A stretch of 64,000 nucleotides of DNA from Liriodendron chinense (GCA_003013855.2 ML058526.1:4030001-4094000); one strand, 5' to 3'; positions 1-11,941 are shown, counted from the first letter of the stretch. Notes: generated from the sequence alone by a model not told the origin. A program made the numbers and translations.

Positions 1-1795
1 GATTCTAGGTTCTTATCTATGTCACCTGGAATTTCAGATAATACCGATGACCATCTCTTATGAGATTTCGAGTTAGGTCGATGATCGTCTCTTGTGATTT
101 TGGGTTCTTGTCTATGTCACCTGAGATTTCGAGTAATGCCGATGATCGTCTCTTATGAGATTTTGTTGAGCATTGAATTATGTATAATTATCCTCAATTT
201 CATACTAATTTTACATGTATTCTATTGTTAAATTGACTTAATTAAGTATGTCTCCATGTTTGCAGGTAATTGAGAGAAGACCAAATAAATCAATCTAATT
301 AGGATGATTTGGAATGCCTGAGAGAACAAGTCATGGCAAGCCAAGATGTGGAGCAATCAAGTAATCAAATATCAGAAGTCCAAATTTGAAAATGCAGAAA
401 GCAACAAAAGTTGACAAGGTCGAATGGGATTTTGACCGGTTGACAATCACATTTGACCAGTCGATAATTGAGGTCAATGGGTCGAAATACTCCAAAATTT
501 AGTGATTTTGTGCTGGAAGTCACTGGACTATTTTTGAACATTTCGACCAGTCGACAGGTCTGGTTGACCGGTCGACTCGACGCATGAATTTTAAAAGTTT
601 GTTATTCGACAGTTGCGTTGAAGGTTCGATCGATCGACGCTCAATTTCAACTGGTCGATGGACGATGTTAGTGCGAGAATGTTATATGAAATTAAGAGGT
701 AGTGCATGATTTCTCTATTTAAAGAAGTGTTTTTTGAGTAACCAAGGCATTCTAAAATGTGAAGGAGAGGAGCTTGAGGGTGGAGCCGTTCTATGTTGAG
801 TGTTTTTCAGTTTTTCAGTTTTTTGTTTGAGAGATTAGCTCAATCATGTCCATGGTTGGCTAAACCTCTTAGTTAGGGCTAAGAGGGGAACTTGTAATCA
901 TTCCATGATGCTTAAACTTATTTAATTCAACTACTTTTACTGATTTAATGTTGAATTTTCAGAGATTAGTTTGAATAAAGTTGATGGTTTTAGATAATTC
1001 TGATATCTCTTGTGATTGTGGTTACATGAGATTCTTTTGAATTTCTAATATTGATCTAAGTGGTTTTATGAGTTTTGATTTGTGGAAACCTTAGATTCAT
1101 CGTGATTTTCAGATACGGTGAATGCTTCTTGTTTTATATGAGTTGAAATCTTAGATTTTTAAATTAGAACTAATCTATTGAAGTTCAAATCTTATTTTGG
1201 TTTGTGAATTATGGATTACTGAATCTATCATCTGATTGGATATGATATGACTCTAATTCTAATTGAGTTATCAACTTGAATTCATAAGTTTGGCATTGTG
1301 GAGATTATGAGTGGATCCTTGAACCTTAGTGTTCAAATTTACTGAATTCTCTTAAATTCTAGTTGTTAGTTCATGTTCTTACTTCAATTTAAGTTCAATT
1401 CACTTTAATTAGCTTTAGTTAATGGTGTTTGGAATTGTTACCTTACATGATCCCCGACGAACGATCTCAGTCTCACAGAGTTATTACTACATCGCGGCCC
1501 TACACTTGGGGTTGTGAACAGATTTTGGGTTACGCCGATGATTGTCTCTTGTGATTTTGGGTTCTTAACTGTATTACCTGAGATTCTAGGTAATACTAAT
1601 GACCGTCTCTTGTGAGATTTCGAGTTACACCGAGGACTGTCCATTGTGATTTTGGGTTCTTGTTTGTGTCACCTAAGATTTCGGGTAATGTTAATAACCA
1701 TCTCTTATGAGATTACGGATTATGCCGATAACTGTCTCTTGTGATTTTAGGTTGTTATTATGTCACCTAGATTTTGGGTAATTCCGAAGATCTTC
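1..1795 (+). repeat. ~95-bp tandem repeat array (about 4.5 units), split by a solo LTR
   Basis: Units begin near 1, 96, 1553, 1648 and 1743, each opening with a GATTTTGGGTTCTTG-like phrase and containing GTCACCTGAGATTTCG and GATGATCGTCTCTTGTGA. Removing 164-1520 plus one copy of the GATTT duplication rebuilds a unit of the normal ~95-bp length, which shows that the array existed before the insertion. The array appears to be part of an LTR that ends near 2371. Divergence between units is moderate. Confidence 0.85.
164..1520 (+). mobile_element. Solo LTR, Athila-like (Ty3), with perfect 5-bp target duplication
   Basis: The 1357-bp block begins TGTTGAGCATTG and ends GGGGTTGTGAACA, so it has TG...CA ends. 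It is flanked by GATTT at 159-163 and 1521-1525. The end resembles the end of the Athila LTR at 58819-60217, which reads TGTTGAAC...GAGCGAACA on the minus strand; both have a CACTTG-type phrase shortly before the terminus, and both carry GACCGGTCGA-like runs (here near 430-650). There is no internal region on either side, so it is a solo LTR left by LTR-LTR recombination. Lineage is an inference from the termini. Confidence 0.85.
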
Positions 1796-2380
1796 TTTGT
1801 TCTTATGCATTCATACATCTATGCATTAAACAAGATTCAATCATAGATTGAAATTTGTAACTTGTTATATTATACTTGTGAAGTGTGGATTTAACATTAC
1901 ATCTTCTTGAGTCATATTTGTAACTATTCTTAGATAACATGTTGTGTGTGTAATCTTAGAGGGTGTTCCTTACTGAGATAGCCATTGACATTGTTGATAT
2001 GTGACAGTTGTTGCAAGTGTAGGATTAGACTGGCACAACGGAAGCATGGATCCACCCTTGAGCTTTGCAGAGCTTTTGAGTCCAACGTACTAGATTGTAG
2101 TTCTCCATTTTATATTTTTCTAGACTTTGGGATATTTTATTTGTACAAGCCCCATGGGCATATTTTTAGACTTATTGATATTGATGATTGAAACATTTAC
2201 TCAATGCATGGTTTAACTTATTTATCTTTTGATGATTTTGTATGAATGATAATCTGACTATGTGGGGACATTGAAAAAAGATCTACATGTGATTTTCTCC
2301 TAAGTGTGATACTCGAGTTTTCGTTGCGAGAGCATTATTGTACTCGAGCTGCAAAAAATCGGGACATGACAAAATTGGTA
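1521..2380 (+). mobile_element. 3' part of an older LTR plus first bases of a tRNA-Met-type PBS
   Basis: The block ends TCGGGACATGACA at 2371, a common end for plant Ty3 LTRs, and is followed by AAATTGGTA, the start of the usual TGGTATCAGAGC primer site. Similarity to a primer site stops after five bases, so the internal region was cut away. Together with 1-163 it forms one LTR whose left end lies outside the window. Confidence 0.55.
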
Positions 2381-3969
2381 TGCTACTTATCTAAAGTAAC
2401 TTATGATCCAAATGCCCCCTAAAAGTCTCCCAATCCAATATTCAGATGAACAAATCAGTTTTATTTTTAGCTCATGACATATCTAAATTGGGTACTGTAA
2501 TTTGGAGTCTTGGATAAGTTATTTTGAAATTTATCTAAGTCATAGGCTGTAATTTGTAAATAATGTAAAATTGCACATAAAATGTTGGAGAGTATTGGAA
2601 GGTATTTAGAATCCAGGGTTTATTTGGCAAAGTGGAATGGAATGTATTTGGAATTCAGGATATTGCCAATCCTCACTTTTATTGAGTTCTACAATCTCTC
2701 CCTTTTCCAAAGATTACCACACTCCCCTTTTGTTCATTTTTAAAGGCGCGAGAGTTACATGTGTTATATAGATATCATCACTAGGCTACTAATCAATTGT
2801 ACACATGGCTTATTGATGATATCCTAAAACAATTAAATTATTACTACATCACTAAAAGTATATCAATAGAATAATCCGAGCAGTCCAAACATTGGCCATG
2901 TAAATCATTAGTAATTAGTCACTTGGTTGTGATCCTATGCTTGTAGCCTATTAGAGGCTTGAAATTTCATCATTTTTAGCCAAAGTATATATTTCAATGA
3001 GCTTATTACAATCATTGTATCAAACATTACTAATTAGGGATATTAAAGTTAATTTATTAATTAAATTCAAACTTTTGTAAGTATGCTACATAATTTCGAT
3101 GTATTGCTATTTTTTATAACATGGGATTCCAAATACAAACTGCCAAACATAATTGAAAGATTCAAAATTACCATTGATTCTGAATCACCTTGATTTAAAA
3201 CTAAGTACTAGAAATCCAAGCTTCCAAATAGGCCCTTGAGTTCACATGATGTGACTTACGTGATCAGTTTTGATGAAAGATGCATTCTTTGGTGAATGAC
3301 AACTTAGGTGGGCCACATCACACCATAAGAATTACAACAGGGCTGTCAACTTAGGTAGGCCACACCACACCACCCCAAAGCTTAGAATCGAGTGTACCTC
3401 ATGAACAAAGCGGATGTCACACAAACAACATGGCATTGTCTAGGCCACACGGGAGTTTAGAGCTTTTGGATAATTGTCCATGTTATCTATGGTATGGCCC
3501 ACCTAATGAATTTATATGCCTGAGTTTTGGAGAATTCCATTGTCCTAGGGGGGCTCATATAATGAATGGCTTAGATGGCATATAGAGAACATGGTAGGGC
3601 CTATCAAAGAAAAGAATGGACAACCATCTAGAAACCTCCAACTTATTATGATGGCCCACATGGTGGTTGGATCAGCTTGATTTTTGGTGTCCAACTTTCA
3701 TGGTGAACCTTGATGAACAGGTTGGGTGTCATACACGCCTGGATGGGCCCCAAGTGTAGGGACTTGTGGAGGAACAACAAGAGCTTTGCATGCATTTAAT
3801 CTTCAGGAGAGGTGGGTTGTAGGATAGATACCCTCATTTGTAGGCATTTAATATCAAACATTGTTTTAAGCTAAATCTCAGTTCGCAAAGTGTTTGAATG
3901 TAGTTTCGAAAGTCTCAATTTGATCTCCCACTCATTGAAATAGACCTTGAAAATCTGACTCTCCAAAAT
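2381..3969. other. Gene-free intergenic DNA
   Basis: No frame of useful length and no protein-like translation. Phrases such as TTTATTTGGCAAAGTGGAATGG (near 2630) and CTTCCAAATAGGCCC (near 3220) are typical of MITE ends, but I could not pair them into inverted termini with a target duplication. Confidence 0.5.
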
Positions 3970-4702
3970 AGTGCTCTAGGAGCACTAGAGCATTTCTTAC
4001 CTATGGTAGTATAGATATTTATAATAGAATAGGGATAATTTAGTAATTTTTGGTCAAGAAAGGTCAATCCCAAATTAGGTAGGTGTAATTTGTGCAGTTG
4101 TCCACTTCATTTATAGGTGGATGGCCCCTTCATGATATTCATGTAGAAAAGTTAATGATAAGTGACATAAAAGGTGATAAGAGATCTTTGATTATCTAAG
4201 CGAAGTGATTGTTGATATACAAGTATAACAAAATTAGTAAACATGTCACAGATGTCCTTCAAATTAAACCATCCAAATAATAAGGCCCACTGTAGATGGG
4301 ACATGGGCAAAAAATGGTGTTTATTAGATGACTCTGATCACTGATTAATAGACATTTGCATGTTGAATTTGGACCTTTGATTACTTTCCATCTCAATCAT
4401 CCATCAGATGTTCATCAATCATATTTTAGAGTACAAATTCCATGTAGTCTCTACGGTATTGATCTATCCATAGTGGGGGCCATGATTTGGACGGTTTAAA
4501 TTGAGGTGCATGTGGACAATCTCTCTATGTATGCATATGGAGCATAATTTTCTGTGGGAACCTCAATGCGATTGGTTCTCCTTAATAGAATGTGTTTATG
4601 ATTATTCCCTCATAATATTCATTTAGAAAAGTCAATGATGTGTCGCGTAAATAAAAGCTGATAATCACTTCTGAGAAATGTTTCAGTGCTCTCAAGAGCA
4701 CT
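3970..4702. mobile_element. MITE-like element with palindromic terminal inverted repeats
   Basis: The left end reads AGTGCTCTAGGAGCACTAG followed by AGCATTTCTTA. The right end, read in reverse complement, reads AGTGCTCTTGAGAGCACTG followed by AAACATTTCTCA, so the termini match over about 30 bp with some mismatches. Each terminus is itself a small palindrome (GTGCTC...GAGCAC). No coding frame inside. I could not see a clear target duplication, so the superfamily is unknown. Confidence 0.5.
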
Positions 4703-4747
4703 ATACTTACATGATCACATCTGAGAAATGTTTCAGTGCTCTCAAGA
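4667..4747. repeat. Two direct copies of a ~31-bp MITE-end sequence
   Basis: TCTGAGAAATGTTTCAGTGC followed by TCTCAAGAGC occurs twice about 45 bp apart. The first copy is the right end of the element at 3970-4702. The second may be the left end of another member or a local duplication. Confidence 0.6.
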
Positions 4748-5185
4748 GCTCCTACTAGGATCAGCCCATTTAAATAGTTTAATCGATCAATCTGAACCGT
4801 CTATTAAGTCCAAGACACATTTCATGGACTCCAATGAAAAAATTTCACTAATTTAGTGATCTATCCATCTTTGATTTGAGCCTATTTTCTATGGCCATCA
4901 TTTTTCCAAACTATGGATGGAATGATTATGAACACTGAACAACAGTGATTATTTGTAATCATAAGCAATCCATGATGGGCTCTAACAAATAGATGGATTA
5001 GATTTTTTATTGGACCTATTTTTTGTCTAAACAATCTTGATCGTCTATATTAAAAGCCATTGATCAATGGTTGAAATTTGCTGGATCGGTGGAATGTTTG
5101 CATGGTAGCCTATGAAATGGGTGATTGATGAATTGAATAAAATTAGAGTATCCAAGCGGATCAATGCAACTCCGAGGAACATAAG

Positions 5186-5355
5186 GAGCATTTCTCTTCA
5201 CTTTTGTTTAGTGGTGTCAACGGGCCGGGCTTGGGCTGTAAATTCAGAATTTTGAACAGGCCCGGTCTGAAACAGTTCAATATCCGGGCCAAAACCAAAC
5301 CTAAGTCTGGCCCGTCGACAGCCCTACTTTTGTTATTAAGTGGAGAGAAATGCTC
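5186..5355. repeat. 18-bp inverted repeat (foldback) split by a hAT MITE
   Basis: The arm at 5186-5203 matches the reverse complement of 5338-5355 at 17 of 18 positions. Without the MITE and one target copy the loop between the arms would be only about 9 bases, so the original structure was a tight hairpin. The CATTTCTCT core resembles the arms of the MITE-like element at 3970-4702. Confidence 0.7.
5209..5326. mobile_element. hAT-type MITE, 118 bp, 8-bp target duplication
   Basis: The ends are TAGTGGTGTCAACGGGCC and, in reverse complement, TAGGGCTGTCGACGGGCC, matching at 15 of 18 positions. They are flanked by a perfect 8-bp duplication CTTTTGTT at 5201-5208 and 5327-5334. An 8-bp duplication with this kind of TGTCAACGGGCC terminus is characteristic of the hAT superfamily. 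It is too short to encode a transposase and so is nonautonomous. Confidence 0.88.
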
Positions 5356-5643
5356 AAGAGATCTGAACTTTGAGAGTACTATAAGATCTAGTGCTCCTAG
5401 ATGCGCCAATTCAGTAAGACAATCCAATTGATTAATCTAAACTGTCCATTAATTTCAGAAAACATTTCTAGCCTACTAAGAATAAATAATAAACAATCCG
5501 AACCGCAAGCCCACGGGCTTTCACACTTAGCTGAAATCCAGCCCCAAATGGACTGGACTTGGGACACCCTGGTCCATGTTAATTTTAATGGGTAATTTGG
5601 AAATCATATTCCTAGTTTAAATTGCCTCTTTTATTAGAATATA

Positions 5644-5645
<2 letters not shown>

Positions 5646-5721
<76 letters not shown>
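5646..5721. repeat. (TA)n microsatellite
   Basis: About 38 uninterrupted TA dinucleotides. A minus-strand open frame across it encodes only Tyr-Ile alternation and is not a gene. Confidence 0.98.
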
Positions 5722-5723
<2 letters not shown>

Positions 5724-6052
5724 ATCCAGACCATCCAAATATTCGATGGGGCAGTAGCACAAAAATGACAATTAGGTTTTGTGATGGGCCCTAACCTGGC
5801 CATAATCTCCCACACCTTGGGGTTTCCCTAGACGGATTGAAAAGGCCCTAGCCCTAGCCCTAGCCCTATAGGGCTATGCCTCTTTACAAGCTGGAGCCGG
5901 GCATATGGTTGGCTCTCGTCCTGATTTGAAAATATTCAGGTTAAGCCTGCTGGTCTAGGCTTATTCAAAATTTGCTTGCAGTGATAGCTCACTCAAATGA
6001 TTAAAGTTTTGAAATAGTTCAATTTAATAATAATAAAAATGGTATCCTTCTA

Positions 6053-6073
6053 CCCCCCCCCCCCCCCCCCCCC
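6053..6073. repeat. Poly-C tract
   Basis: A run of 21 C residues. Length is likely to be unstable in sequencing. Confidence 0.95.
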
Positions 6074-6479
6074 TAAAGTTCTTGAGAAATCCACTCTAGG
6101 TGAGCCACACGACGGAAACAGTGAAGATTGAACATCCATTGTTGAAACATTTCAAGGCCACACAAGCTTTGGATCAGGCTAATATTTTCATGCTTTCGGT
6201 TCGTCTTAGGAGGAATGACCTTATGAATGGTTTGGATAATATAAAAACATCATGGTAGACCTAGGGAGGTTTCAACAGTAGTCATTTCCCTCCACACCTT
6301 TTTCTATGGTGCAGTCCACTCAGTTTTCTATCTACCTAATTTTTATGCCCATGTCCTAAACGTAAGGTAGCAAAATGGATGGGCAAGGTAGATTTCTTAC
6401 AAACAATGTGGTGGGCCCAATTGGTAAGTGTTTATAAAACATCAATTTAAGATAGGGAGGACGTGAGAAGTTGTTCACC

Positions 6480-7003
6480 ATCTTCCTCACCAAGTAATTC
6501 TCGAATCCATGAGAAGAATAAAAGAGATAAAAGGAAAATAATTTTGAAGAAATTATGAAATAATTGATTGAATGAGTAAAATCGTCTCTACAATGCTTTA
6601 AATAATAAACTAAACCCTAGTGAGAAGTATCATACTTCAACCCAAACTCGTAGAAAAAATTAAACTTACTATAAATAGTAAATGTACATTTATAAAAAGT
6701 CTCTCACTCCTATCAGAGCTTATGGTTTTCAGCTAAAAATAAAAAGTTTTTAATCTGACTCAATTGGTCAAATCTCACAATTCCGGCTTGGGCAACCTAG
6801 TATAGCAAGGTTGGTTGGCTTAAGTAACTCAGGCTACCTCAAAATCATATATTATACATCTATAAACTCATTTTGAATTGCAAAATACGGCCATTCTACT
6901 GTCCCGATGGCTCGAATCACTTCCAACCTCGATTGGTTTTCCACTAGGTCCTCTGGGTCATCTAAGCCATAAAATAGTCGGCAACCCACTCTACAGTATC
7001 ACA
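6480..7003 (-). mobile_element. LTR fragment, same family as the solo LTR at 35639-37222
   Basis: The reverse complement runs parallel to 35639-36300. It shares the TATAAATAGTAA / TTACTATTTATAG phrases, GGGTTTAGTTT, TCTCATGGATTCGAGA, a GGTTGCC...GGCTTAGATG stretch and the LTR start TGTGATACTGTAGAG versus TGTGTTATTGATGTAGAA. The start of the LTR corresponds to 7003 on this strand. The 3' half is missing, so it is a truncated copy. Confidence 0.7.
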
Positions 7004-8929
7004 ATCTTTGTGTATTATGGTGGGCCACTTAACGACTGGACCTGGGCAACTGGCCACGGCCGCCACAAGAGACTATTACACTGACCAGAATGATTCTAAC
7101 GGTTGAATAGGCTGTCATCGGAAGGAGAAAATGTCAGCGCTCCGATTTGATCAGACAAGTTGGATCACTTGGGCCAATCCATATTGTTAATTTATGGACA
7201 TTCTCCACTATGGGGCCCATGATTTGAAAAGTCTAGATTGACAGACTCCACCATAATCTGTCGGCGTAAGGTACAACTCCTCATTTTATATAAAAGAAAT
7301 TAAAAATAAATAAATAAATAAGACGACCTTTCTTTCATCCTTTAGGTCAAAATAGAGGAGGTTAGGATATCACTTCAATTGACTTATCTTTCGCATTCAT
7401 GAAACATTTCCTTGACCATTTTAGCCGACGATCGTCATCCTTGATCTCCTTCCTGATCTCTAGAAGTATAGTAGGCCACACATGCACTTTCGATGAGATC
7501 AGCGCTTGTGCAATGTTTTCTATGTTGTGGCCCATTTTTTGATCGGTGGACCGTCCAATCTTTGCATCATGCGTTCTTCGTGATGGGGCAGACCTTTGGA
7601 CGGGTTGGATGCCGTCCACGTATTCAATTTTGCTATTTTAGCGTCCAACTAGTTGCGTATGAGGATGTTATTTAATGCACGGTGAAGCATACACAATTAA
7701 ATTGGGTGTGGGGCCCATGTGGTGTGTGTATGACATACAATCATGCCGATCTAACCATCAAGTGGGCTACACCATGATTTTAAGTTTTTTTTTTGTTTTT
7801 TTTATTTTTTTTTAATTTTTAATGGTAGTCCATTGTTTTCTGTCGTGTCGCCCATGACTGTTGGGCCATCTTATTCTCATGATGGGGAAGCTGGTGGATG
7901 GATTGGATGTCATACATACACCACGATCAGCCCTACATGCAGCTAGTTGCAAGTTTTGGCATCTACAGCTAGCTGCGACCTGAGATTTTTCCAAAATGTC
8001 GGTAAAACAGACCAGCAAGGTGTGGGGCCCAGTGACATTTTTTTCAAGGATCCAACCCGTCCATCAGATGCATCACCTAAGAAAACCCAACACCCAAAAT
8101 TCATACCAATAAAGAACTTTGGTGGGCTATAGCACATGAAACATGTTGAGAGGGAACACCTACCGTTGATTAGAGTGGAGGGCCTAAAATGTTGTATATA
8201 TAGAATCCAGTCCGTTCAGACCCTTCACAACAAAGTTTCATGAGTCTGGAATGCCCTGAGGACGGGTTCCCTCCCAGCTTGTTTCATTTACTGTGGACCA
8301 TTTCAGTTTTGGATGAGGATGATCATTGGATCTTCGGGGTTTCCTGGGGTGATACATCTAATGAATGGGTTGGATGGTGTTAATACATCATGTGGGCCCC
8401 ACAGTAAGGTTAGGGCGGTAACGGTGCCTCCGGAGGGTGTTGAAGTTATGCCTACAAAACAAATGTTGACCCGTGTCCACTAATGATGTGGGTGATCCCA
8501 GCCACGAACATGGGTCCTAAATAGACAAATTGTTATGCCATAGTTAACATGTGGAGGTGCCTTAAAACATATATAAATGTGGATTAAAGAATATGTATTC
8601 CTATTGTTGTATAGGGTATTTGAAATTGGACACAATGATCACTAACTAAGAGAGAGTCGAAATTGGACACAATGATCACTAACTAAGAGAGAGTCGTGGG
8701 CTATAGATCTTAGCATCCTATTGTTTTATGACCATCTAGCAGGTTATAAGACAAACTTAGTGTTGTTGTTGTCATTGTGGTGAAGGATGTGGTCATTTAT
8801 ATAAGGGGAATGACGGCGACTCAACATAGAAGTTTTCTACCATTGGACATGATGACTAGTCAGTGTGCCTTCTCTCTACCCTACATAGGAGTGTGAGTGT
8901 ACCATAGATATAAGCTCCAGACTTGACAT
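7004..8929. other. Gene-free intergenic DNA with a short tandem duplication
   Basis: The stretch contains short unrelated open frames only. At 8622-8695 a 37-bp sequence starting GAAATTGGACACAATGATC is repeated twice in tandem without visible change. A T-rich tract sits near 7785-7820. Confidence 0.6.
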
Positions 8930-9123
8930 TGGGTTCGGGTCGTTGCCTCGTTGGTAGACTCTGCGGAGTTTCAACAAGGGGTCTCGGTCTCGAAACCCAT
9001 TAGTGGTGAAAATCCACGCTACTGACAGCACCAGTGGGTGCGTTGCATGACTGACTTGGGTGGGTTTGTTGCGCGACTGATTGGGTGGGTGCGTTGCATG
9101 ACTGATAAAAAAAAAAAAAAAAA
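8930..9123 (+). mobile_element. tRNA-derived SINE with poly(A) tail and target duplication
   Basis: The head carries a box-A-like TTGCCTCGTTGGTAGA and, about 40 bp further, a box-B-like GGTCTCGAAACC, the internal RNA polymerase III promoter of tRNA-derived SINEs. The body holds three copies of a GGGTGCGTTGCATGACTGA-like phrase, and the element ends in about 17 A residues. Flanking CTCCAGACTTGACAT (8915-8929) and CTCCCGACTTAACAT (9125-9139) match at 13 of 15 positions, the target duplication left by a LINE endonuclease. It has no coding capacity. Family unknown. Confidence 0.75.
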
Positions 9124-9337
9124 CCTCCCGACTTAACATAGAGATGTCAAGTCAAGGGCCCATCATGCTTAAACTATGGTCGACTTGAGGATACACTTGA
9201 TTTAATTAATCCTTAGACCTAAAAGCATGCAAGGATTCAAGGATTTTATTTATATGTGATTTGGATCACTTTACGAGGTCTTGATGTTGTTAATAAAGAG
9301 GATATATTAAGGTGCATCCATCTAGGTTCATTGACAC

Positions 9338-10399
9338 TGTAGACACAAGGCTGACAAGTTGATTAATCAACCCAAACCTAGCTACCTCACCCAAACCAAG
9401 TCAACTCAGTCTAACCCAGCCAACTCAGTCAAACCTAGTTAACTCAATCCAACTTAGTTAAACCTGTCAAACCAGTTAACTCAGTCAACCCAGCCAAATC
9501 AACCTAAAATCGAACTTGACTTTAAGTCCAAGCCCAAAGCCCAGTTCGAGGCCATACATAGGCTCACTAAAGTTTAGGATCGCAATAAAGCGAAACTGAG
9601 AGGAACAAGGATGGTACACCACCCTAGTAGCTTCCCTACGAAACATGAGAGGATTCCACGTGCCCAGGCGGTACACTATGTGCCGCTTGACACGCAATAT
9701 TTCTCCCACTTTTGTGGGAGAGTTAGGTGCACTAGTGATGTCAACTGGATTTCTCAACAATCGCATTGGCAGGGAAAAAGATAGTGTTGCCCCAACCTTA
9801 TACCGAAATTGTGATATGTGTAAATTGATCCAACTGCTTGGATTGCGCCACATGGCAACATCTAATCTAGATCTCCTTGAAGCCTTTTCACTCTTAGACT
9901 TCTTAGCAATTACAAAAAAAAAAAAAAAAGAGGTCTAAATGACTATAAATAGCACTCTTCTTTTCATTTCAAATCATCTTCTAAACATCATCAAACCCAA
10001 TCCATAAGTCCTCCACACATCCAATCCCTTCCATCACTCCACCAAGGAGAAGTGAGAGTTCAAGGAGAGGAGTACAGCCCAGGTTAACCTAGTCCAGCCT
10101 AGACCTTAGCCACATGAGCAGTCAAAATCTCTAATCCAAGCCACTCAATCCAACCCTTGCGATAAGATTGTTCATCTATTCGTCCAACTTCAATCATCTT
10201 AAATTATCTTTCCATCACTAGCATGCAACATTCATTCCCTTCTCAACCACCTTAATTATTTCACTCATCAGCATAACATATTACATGCACTACATTTGAG
10301 CACCCAGTCAATTAAAGTGTATGCTTTGTAGCTTGTCAAAATACCAGACCCTGCCCATAAAAAAACTTGGATTGATTGGTTATTTGAAAGCTTCCTCGC
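9338..10399 (+). mobile_element. Old Tat-clade LTR, left half (continues at 34464)
   Basis: The start TGTAGACACAAGG matches the start of the young Tat LTRs (TGTAGACACC). It contains a degenerate AACTCAGTCAAACC-type tandem stretch at ~9375-9500, the counterpart of the GAGTCAACCCG array in the young LTR, a TATAAATA box at 9944-9951, the CCACCAAGGAGA phrase near 10037 and a region near 10300-10370 parallel to the young LTR around 11250-11310. The young element interrupts it at 10399/34464. It is much more diverged than the young LTRs are from each other. Confidence 0.75.
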
Positions 10400-11938
10400 T
10401 GTAGACACCCCACATTCGGCTACACTGTTGGTAGAGATAGCTGGTTGAATGGAGGACCATACCCCCTAAATCCCAAGTCCAAACTCAGCCTAAACTCACC
10501 CTTATAAGCCCCATTCCATAACTCAGATCAAGCCTGAACCCAGTCAACCCAGTCTTAAACATCAGCCTGAAAAACCCACCAGAAAAAAGCCAGTCCAAAA
10601 ATCCTAAAAAGGTCAAATTCACTGAGTCAACCCGCTGAGTCAACCCGCTGAGTTAACCCGCTGAGTCAACCCGGCGAGTCAACCCGTCGAGTCAAAACAC
10701 CGAGTCAACCCGTCGAGTCAACCCGTCAAGTCAAACCACCGAGTCGACTCACTGAGTCAACTCACTGAGTCGACCAACGAGTCCAACAGCAGCCCCGAGG
10801 GAGCGACCGTACTCGCTGGAAACCGAGGAGAGGCCGTACGGGCGGCCCATAGCAGGCTGCCCGAAAAAAATTACGAGAGTGCCACTCTCCGCTGCTATAA
10901 ATACCCCCCTCCCCTTCTCATTTCAACAATCCTACTTCCCTCTCTTCAGCCCGAGTGCGATTCGAATCCTCTTTAGCCCATTCCTCCACCAAGGAGAGCC
11001 CGAGTGAGGAGAGTCTAGCCCTGGTCCAGCCCAGCCTGACCATTGGTCCAAGCCTCCCAAGCCATCCAAGTCTTGATCCATCCACTCAAAGCCAATCCTT
11101 GCGACACCTCCGTCCACCCGGCTACTCTTTTCCAGCATCATCTCATTTGCATCTAGCATAAGTGCAACATTTACTTTTCTTCCAACCCCCCTGCTTCACT
11201 GCAAGCACCTTGATTCGTCAAGTACACTGCATATGTCTTAAATTAAGCACCTGTCAATTCGAGCGTATGCTCTGGGCTTGCCCGTTGTTGGAACCTGCCC
11301 ATCAGAAACTCTTACTGTTCAGACCTGCATTCATGCTTCACCATAAAGCACCTTGATTATTCAAACACACTGCATACGTCTTACATTAAGCACCTGTCAG
11401 TTCGAGTGTACGCTCTGGGCTTGCCCGTTGTTGGAACCTGCCCATCAGAAACTCTTACTGTTCAGACCCGCATTCATGCATCATGTCATCCATGAGAATA
11501 TACGAGGATTAAACTAGACTTTCAAGTATTCGATCGATTCTGTGAAGTAGAGACCGTACTTCGGTACGGGCAGTGTGTGGGGTGCTTAACCTCTTCCCAC
11601 CCTGTAACCGTGATCCCTTACCTTGAATCTCTGGCCGCAGATCAACAGGAGTCATTTTAGAGGAAGGAATCTTCGGATTCCCTTCTCTAATGTTTCTACA
11701 GGGTCTAGCCGACTGTAGATTCGAAGTAATTGGCTAGTGGCGATTCTGGTCTTATATAAACTCATTTAAACATATCCAGCTTAACACGACAACCAAACAA
11801 AGCCCTCGAGAACGAGGCAAGCCAGTGGCACAAACGGCGATTTCGCACTCACGCATCCTCATCTCCTTCTTTTCCGAAAGGAAAGGGGAAGGGAGAAGAA
11901 CGTCGTGTGGGAGCGCGGAAAATCGGCGAGGGTCCACA
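10400..11938 (+). repeat. 5' LTR of the Tat element
   Basis: 1539 bp, TG...CA ends. In order it contains a GAGTCAACCCG-type short tandem array (~10615-10785), a GC-rich block CCGTACGGGCGGCC...GCAGGCTGCCC (10834-10862), a TATA box at 10895-10902, and two copies of a ~125-bp phrase around TACGCTCTGGGCTTGCCCG (near 11260 and 11410). It is ~29 bp longer than the 3' LTR, mainly from two extra units in the short tandem array. Confidence 0.95.
10895..10902 (+). promoter_or_regulatory. TATA box of the Tat LTR
   Basis: TATAAATA, about 32 bp downstream of the GC-rich block, followed by a pyrimidine-rich stretch where transcription would be expected to begin some 30 bp later. The same box occurs at 33422-33429 in the 3' LTR. 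Confidence 0.7.
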
Positions 11939-11941
11939 GAA

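Noticed and set aside
2381..3240. A larger DNA transposon suggested by CCAAATNNGCCC near both ends
   Set aside because: The two motifs are in direct, not inverted, orientation and no target duplication was found.
5612..5815. Minus-strand open frame
   Set aside because: Made of the (TA)n microsatellite.
5840..5870. CCCTAGCCCTAGCCCTAGCCCTA run that resembles telomere repeats
   Set aside because: Only about four units, and the unit is CCCTAG, not the plant CCCTAAA; likely a chance minisatellite.
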